DNA from: Chloroflexota bacterium
GTDB taxonomy: Bacteria; Chloroflexota; Limnocylindria; Limnocylindrales; CSP1-4
Assembly: GCA_021812735.1 (NCBI GenBank)
Contig: JAKAMV010000022.1
Span: 1-28,895 of the forward strand
DNA: 28,895 nucleotides
Reading direction: 5' to 3'
Shown here: one piece after another, positions 24,665 through 28,895 of the stretch
Layout of the letters: the number at the start of each line of letters is the position of its first letter
Numbering within the stretch: the stretch's first letter is position 1
Notes under the pieces: generated by a model
Seen by the model: only the letters and a program-made list of their open reading frames with translations
Told to the model about the DNA's origin: nothing
The model's database searches: none
Made by a program: the position numbers and the translations under genes

Positions 24665-26379
24665 GAGGCGCCTGCCGCACGGAGACCTGTCGTCGCCGCC
24701 TCGTCCACCACGAACCCCACGGGATCGACGGCGACGCCGTAGTCGGACCGCGCGCGCTCTGGCGATACGAACCCCTGGCGCACGTCCTCCGCGACCAGGG
24801 CGGGGTCGCGCTCGAACGGGTCGCCCCAGCCGCCGCCGCCGCCGGTCAGGTTGACGATCGTGCCGCCAGCCTGGAACGGGGTGTCGCTGACGCCCACCTC
24901 GCGCTCGTCTGCGGTGCCCCGCCCGACCACGACGCTGTTCTTCACGCCATCGCGGCCGCCGTCGACGCCCCACGGCGCCGTCCGGGTCTTGTAGTTGATG
25001 ACGATCGCATTCGTTGGGGCGAGGAACCGGTATGCGCGAACGATCCCGACGCCGCCGCGGTGCTTGCCCGGGCCGCCCGAGTCGGCCCGGAACGCGTACT
25101 CGTCGATGATCATCGGCCCCTTGTTCTCGAGCACCTCGACCGGGTTGTTGCGGCAGCCGGGTTCCGTCACGTGCATGACCCCATCGGCGCCGTCACCGCC
25201 CGCGTGCGCCCCGAACCCGACCGCGTCGTTGGTGGCCTCGAGCCAGAAGGCCCCGCTGCGCGGGTTGACGCCCAGGGCCATCACACAGCAGACGTCACCG
25301 CCGGAGCACGCCGGCACCACGCCCGTCAGGCCTTGCGAGAGCGCCTTGGTCACGACCTCGGGCACGAACAGCCCCGTCCACAGCGTGAACGTGGGCATCG
25401 GCGGCTCGGCGTGCATGAGCGTGCCGGGCATCGTCCGGACCTCGAGGTTGCGGAAGTTGCCGGCGCAGATGGGGGTGTCGGGCGTGGTGAGCGCCTTGAA
25501 CGCGAGGCGCGATCCGGCGGCCGTGAGCCCCGCCGGGACGTTGATCGGACCGGCGACGCCCTTGTCGACGGCCGTCCAGTCGATGATCATCCGGTCGTCC
25601 TCGACCGTCACGGTCACGGTCAGCGGCACCCTGTCCCGAAGGTTGATGCCGTCCGTGTCGATGTAGTCGGTCGCCGTCCAGGTGCCCTTGGGCAACCGCG
25701 CGACCGCTGCCCGCGACAGGCGCTCTCCGTGGTTGTTGATCTCATCCATGGCGGCAAGCAGGGTCGCCGTCCCGTACTTGGCGGCGATCTCCCGGAGCCG
25801 GACGTCGCCCGTGTGGACGGCCGACACCTCGGCCTGGAGGTCGCCGATCGTGCGCTCCGGGAGCCGGCTGTTGAACCGGATGATGTTGAGGATGTCACTC
25901 CGCTCCCGGCCGGCCTCGTAGATCTTGACCGCGGGAAAGAAGATCCCCTCCTGCGCCATGTCGGTCGAGTCCAGGACGTAGCCGGCATCCTTCTGCTTGA
26001 GGTCGAGCAGGTGGCAGCGGCACGATGCGAAGCCGATCAGGGTGTCGTCTGCGAAGACCGGGCACAGCACGAGCACGTCGAGCGTGTGGGCGGCGGACCA
26101 GTACGGGTAGTTGAGCATGAACACGTCGCCCGGCGCCATGTTCTCGACGCCCACGAACTCCTTCGTCTTCTTGACGCCGAAATCGTTCGCCCCGGAGAAG
26201 ATCGCGACGCCCGGCGTCTCGGCGATGGTGTTGCCGTCGGGGTCGTGGAGCCCGATCCCGTAGTCGTGGATCTCGTAGACGATCGTGTTGTACGAGGTGC
26301 GGCACAGGTTCCGGGCCATCTCGTCGGCCGCCGACAGCATGCTGTGCCGGATGACCTCGGTCGTGATCGAGTCGACCAT
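24661..26379 (-). CDS. Hydantoinase/oxoprolinase B subunit (HyuB-like)
   Basis: 572 residues from ATG 26379. Family hallmarks: EVIRHSMLSAADEMARNLCRT near the start, DYGIGLHDPDGNTIAE, GDVFMLNYPYWSAAHTLDV, and the Gly-rich C-terminal end with YAFRADSGGPGKHRGGVGIVRAYRFL and LTGGGGGWGDP. With HyuA it forms an ATP-dependent enzyme that opens cyclic amides (N-methylhydantoin, 5-oxoproline or similar); acetophenone and acetone carboxylases are related. The start is 1 base after the hyuA stop with GAGGG 9 bases upstream, better than ATG 26397 inside hyuA. The end overlaps the ABM gene by 4 bases. Length matches the stand-alone subunit. Confidence 0.9.
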   Translation of the reverse strand: MVDSITTEVIRHSMLSAADEMARNLCRTSYNTIVYEIHDYGIGLHDPDGNTIAETPGVAIFSGANDFGVKKTKEFVGVENMAPGDVFMLNYPYWSAAHTLDVLVLCPVFADDTLIGFASCRCHLLDLKQKDAGYVLDSTDMAQEGIFFPAVKIYEAGRERSDILNIIRFNSRLPERTIGDLQAEVSAVHTGDVRLREIAAKYGTATLLAAMDEINNHGERLSRAAVARLPKGTWTATDYIDTDGINLRDRVPLTVTVTVEDDRMIIDWTAVDKGVAGPINVPAGLTAAGSRLAFKALTTPDTPICAGNFRNLEVRTMPGTLMHAEPPMPTFTLWTGLFVPEVVTKALSQGLTGVVPACSGGDVCCVMALGVNPRSGAFWLEATNDAVGFGAHAGGDGADGVMHVTEPGCRNNPVEVLENKGPMIIDEYAFRADSGGPGKHRGGVGIVRAYRFLAPTNAIVINYKTRTAPWGVDGGRDGVKNSVVVGRGTADEREVGVSDTPFQAGGTIVNLTGGGGGWGDPFERDPALVAEDVRQGFVSPERARSDYGVAVDPVGFVVDEAATTGLRAAGAS

Positions 26380-26380
26380 G

Positions 26381-28423
26381 TCAGTTCGCCCTCGCAACCG
26401 TGATGACGATCTCGCCGTACGCCCCGATGGAGGCGGTGTCGCCCGCGTGGAGCACGGTCGTGCCCGTGTGCTCGCTGATGACCGCCGGTCCCGCGAGCCG
26501 GTCGCCGTGCCGGAAGTCGTCCCGGTGGTAGACGGCGTACTCGACGAGCTCGCCGTCGATCCCGATCACCCGGCGCGTCGTGCGCGGCCGGAGCGTGAAT
26601 CCTTCCCGCCGCGCCTGCTCGGGGACGTGGGGCCGCTCCTGGCGTCCGACGGCGCTGAGGCGCACGGCCACCACCTCGACCGGGTCGGGCATCGTGTGCC
26701 CGTAGGCACGCTCGTGCGCCTCCGCGAACGCCACCTTGAGCCGGCCCGCCTCGGCCGCGGAGAACGTCCCGACGATCGGGAGCCGGACGCTGTGCTCCTG
26801 GCCGACATAGCGCATGTCGATCGCCGTGACGTAGCTGCGGACCTCCCGGGCGAAGCCCTCCTCGGACAGCGCGGCATCGCCGAGCGCCTGCATGCCAGCG
26901 AGGTGGGACCGCACGGCCTCGACATCCAGTTGGTCGAGCAGGCCGATCAGCGTGCGGGCGTAGTCGTGGCGGACGTCGGCCATCAGCATGCCGAAGGCGC
27001 AGAAGGCGCCCGGGCCGGGCGGGACGATGACGGTTGAGATCGAGAGCTCCCGGGCGACGTCCACTCCCACCAGACCGCCCCCGCCGCCGAAGGCCAGCAG
27101 GGCGAAGTCGCCCGGGTTCCGGCCGAGCTCCACGGTGATCGCCCGGACCGCTCCAACGATCTTGGTGGTGGAGATCCGCAGTACCCCCCGCGCCACCGTG
27201 TCGACCGACATGCCGAGGGCGCCGGCGGCGGACCCCAGCGCGGCCGCCGCAAGGTCGGGGTCGAGGGTCAGACTGCCCGCGAGCGCCATGTCGTTGCCCA
27301 GATAGCCGACGTGCAGGGCCGCGTCCGTGAAGGTGGCCTGCGTGCCCCCACGGCCGTAGGAGGCCGGTCCAGGCTCGGCGCCGGCGCTCGCCGGGCCCAC
27401 CTGCAGGTGGTTGCCCTCGTCGATCCAGACCAGCGAGCCGCCACCGGCGCCGATGGTGTGGATGTAGAGCGATGCGAGGTTGATCGGCAGCCCCTCGAAC
27501 GCCGCGTCGAAGTACGTGAGCGGCTCGCCGTTGACCACCAGTGAGGCGTCGAGGCTGGTCCCGCCCATGTCGATCGTGATCAGGTTCGGGTGCCCGGCGA
27601 CATGGGCGAACCAGGCGGCCCCGAGGACACCGCCGGCGGGGCCCGACAGGATCAGGTTGACGGGGGCGTCCTTGGCGGTGGAGACGGTCATGGCCCCGCC
27701 CCCCGAGCGCGTCGTGAGAAACCGGCCGGTGAAGCCGCGCTCCGAGAGCGTCGCCTCGAGCTTCGAGAGGTACCGGCGGACAATCGGCTTGATGTAGGCG
27801 TCGAGCACGCCGGTGCTCGTCCGCTCGTACTCGCGCAGTTCGCGGGACAGGTCAGAGCAGACGGTCACCTCGACGTCGGGGGCCACCTCCCGGAGAATCG
27901 CCGCCATCCGCTGCTCGTGGGCCGGGTTGACGTACGAGTGGAGGAATGAGATCACGACCGACTGCAGGCCCAGCTCGAGGACGCGGTGCGCCGCCGAGCG
28001 GGCGGACTCGTCGTCGAACGCGACCAGGACGGTGCCCTGGTAGTCGAGCCGCTCGGCCACCTCAAGGATGTGTTGCCGCTCCACCAGGCTGGCGGGCTTG
28101 CGGTACCGGAAGTCATACATCGGCGGCCGATTCGTCCGCGCCAGCAGGTAGACGTCGCGGAAGCCCGCGGTCGTGATGATCCCGGTCCTCGCGCCGCGGC
28201 GGGTGAGCAGCGCATTGAGGCCCAGGGTGGTGCCGTGGATGAACGTGTCCACACCCGGGAGGGAGACGCCGCTTGCCGCGAACCCGTTCAACACGCCCTG
28301 CTGCGGATCGGTCGGCGTCGTGGGCACCTTGTCGAACCGGAGCGCCTGAGACGCCCCGTCGAGCGACACCACATCGGTGAAGGTGCCGCCGACGTCGATC
28401 GCGATCCGGGTTCCAGCAGCCAT
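26381..28423 (-). CDS. Hydantoinase/oxoprolinase A subunit (HyuA-like)
   Basis: 680 residues from ATG 28423. The actin-like ATPase phosphate motifs are visible: DVGGTFTDVV (10-19), then IDMGGTSLDASLV and GAGGGSLVWID in the middle, and LLAFGGGGGLVGVDVAREL. These subunits use ATP to activate a ring amide for opening with HyuB. The 680-residue length fits a separate A subunit, not the fused 1,200-residue oxoprolinase. The start has GAGG 7 bases upstream and leads directly into TRIAIDVGGTFTD; ATG 28462 would lie in the promoter region. It is the first gene of module B. Confidence 0.92.
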   Translation of the reverse strand: MAAGTRIAIDVGGTFTDVVSLDGASQALRFDKVPTTPTDPQQGVLNGFAASGVSLPGVDTFIHGTTLGLNALLTRRGARTGIITTAGFRDVYLLARTNRPPMYDFRYRKPASLVERQHILEVAERLDYQGTVLVAFDDESARSAAHRVLELGLQSVVISFLHSYVNPAHEQRMAAILREVAPDVEVTVCSDLSRELREYERTSTGVLDAYIKPIVRRYLSKLEATLSERGFTGRFLTTRSGGGAMTVSTAKDAPVNLILSGPAGGVLGAAWFAHVAGHPNLITIDMGGTSLDASLVVNGEPLTYFDAAFEGLPINLASLYIHTIGAGGGSLVWIDEGNHLQVGPASAGAEPGPASYGRGGTQATFTDAALHVGYLGNDMALAGSLTLDPDLAAAALGSAAGALGMSVDTVARGVLRISTTKIVGAVRAITVELGRNPGDFALLAFGGGGGLVGVDVARELSISTVIVPPGPGAFCAFGMLMADVRHDYARTLIGLLDQLDVEAVRSHLAGMQALGDAALSEEGFAREVRSYVTAIDMRYVGQEHSVRLPIVGTFSAAEAGRLKVAFAEAHERAYGHTMPDPVEVVAVRLSAVGRQERPHVPEQARREGFTLRPRTTRRVIGIDGELVEYAVYHRDDFRHGDRLAGPAVISEHTGTTVLHAGDTASIGAYGEIVITVARAN

Positions 28424-28463
28424 TCGTCGCCCTCGGTGGTGGGTGGCGTCGAGCAGGTGCATG

Positions 28464-28491
28464 ACCTGTGACGTGTAACATATTACCTGTG
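28464..28491. promoter_or_regulatory. Repeat-bearing promoter/operator region between hyuA and the lipoprotein gene
   Basis: ACCTGTG occurs at 28464-28470 and again at 28485-28491, exactly 21 bases apart (two helix turns). Between and partly overlapping lies GTAACATATTAC (28475-28486), a 12-bp palindrome with one mismatched pair. This is the most AT-rich spot in the area. On the minus strand TAATAT (28479-28484) could be the hyuA -10; on the plus strand GTGACG (28468-28473) and GATACT (28492-28497) could be -35 and -10 for the lipoprotein. A GntR-type regulator such as the FCD protein is a natural candidate binder, by inference. Confidence 0.45.
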
Positions 28492-28609
28492 GATACTGTA
28501 GCCTTGCGCGACGTCACACGGCAGTCGCGGTGACCGAGGCATGGCGCGGTCGGCGGGCGCGGGGACCCGACGGCACGACGCTCGCCGACTGGAAGGAGAG
28601 GATCGCAAC

Positions 28610-28895
28610 GTGGCCATCTCAATGACCGCGGCCGGTCGCGCCGCCGCGACCATGCTCGCGACCGCGCTGATCGTCGGCGCGTGCTCCAGCAACTCCGCCG
28701 CGACAGCGGCGCCCACCGGGGCTTCGTCAGCCGCGCCGAGCGCGGCGGCGGCGTCGGCGGCCTCCAAGCACTTCGAGGTCGCCTACCTGTCCGCCAGCAC
28801 CGCCAACACGTGGCTCGCGGCGTCGAAGACCGAGATGGACAAGATCGCGGCCGCGAACAACATCACGATCACGTCGTTCGACGGCCAGTTCAAGG
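28610..28895 (+). CDS. Lipoprotein, probable sugar-type ABC substrate-binding protein (partial)
   Basis: The first 95 codons are in the window; the rest lies beyond. From GTG 28610 it reads a hydrophobic signal ending in the lipobox VGAC (Cys near residue 27), an Ala/Ser linker, then FEVAYLSASTANTWLAASK and IAAANNITITSFDGQFK. This start of a mature domain resembles periplasmic sugar-binding proteins of the RbsB/Peripla_BP_4 type. A ribosome site (GGAAGGAGAGG, 28591-28601) precedes the GTG; ATG 28622 in the same frame is possible. It is divergent from hyuA and probably begins a separate transport operon. Confidence 0.75.
   Translation, partial: MAISMTAAGRAAATMLATALIVGACSSNSAATAAPTGASSAAPSAAAASAASKHFEVAYLSASTANTWLAASKTEMDKIAAANNITITSFDGQFK

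Noticed and set aside
24340..26403. A 687-codon plus-strand open frame opposite hyuB
   Set aside because: Same low-complexity Arg/Val/Asp/His composition, with no domain. The minus strand carries well-conserved HyuB.

Overview
The window is 28.9 kb of very GC-rich, densely coded bacterial DNA. UPF0182, GMP synthase, DUF1028, DUF6092-like and GntR genes, GTG/TTG starts and TANNNT-type -10 boxes fit a soil or freshwater Chloroflexota or an Actinobacterium. The sequence alone does not decide between them. I saw no tRNA, rRNA, CRISPR array, insertion sequence or phage gene.

Region 1 (1-7045) is housekeeping-like. On the minus strand lie the N-terminal part of a UPF0182 membrane protein, a hypothetical gene, a zinc-ribbon protein and guaA (GMP synthase), whose reading frame is broken by an apparent 1-base loss. 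A DUF1028 gene is divergent from guaA.

Region 2 (7046-19847), module A, is a long minus-strand run read from a strong promoter at about 18981-19009. In transcription order it holds: a peptide-type lipoprotein binding protein, DppB-like permease, Asp/Glu/hydantoin racemase, DppC-like permease, DppD- and DppF-like ATPases, DUF917 protein, a second hydantoin racemase, a NicX/M29-like metalloenzyme, a DUF6092-like protein, a nitroreductase and an M20 peptidase. A divergent HutC-type GntR regulator lies upstream, and a perfect palindrome (TGTACGTACA) overlaps the -10 box of the operon promoter.

Region 3 (19896-28423), module B, is also on the minus strand: HyuA, HyuB, an ABM-domain protein, a FadR-type (FCD) GntR regulator, a dihydropyrimidinase-like amidohydrolase, a second M20 peptidase and a TauE/SafE permease. 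Several of these genes are joined by 1-4 base junctions.

Region 4 (28424-28895) is an AT-rich divergent promoter region followed by the start of a plus-strand lipoprotein, probably a sugar ABC binding protein.

Together modules A and B look like one locus for importing and opening cyclic amides or imides (hydantoin, thiohydantoin or dihydropyrimidine type), correcting their stereochemistry with two racemases and cutting the opened product with two M20 hydrolases. The dihydropyrimidinase has lost several usual substrate-contact residues, and DUF917 plus TauE hint at a sulfur-containing substrate. The actual substrate is not known from sequence.
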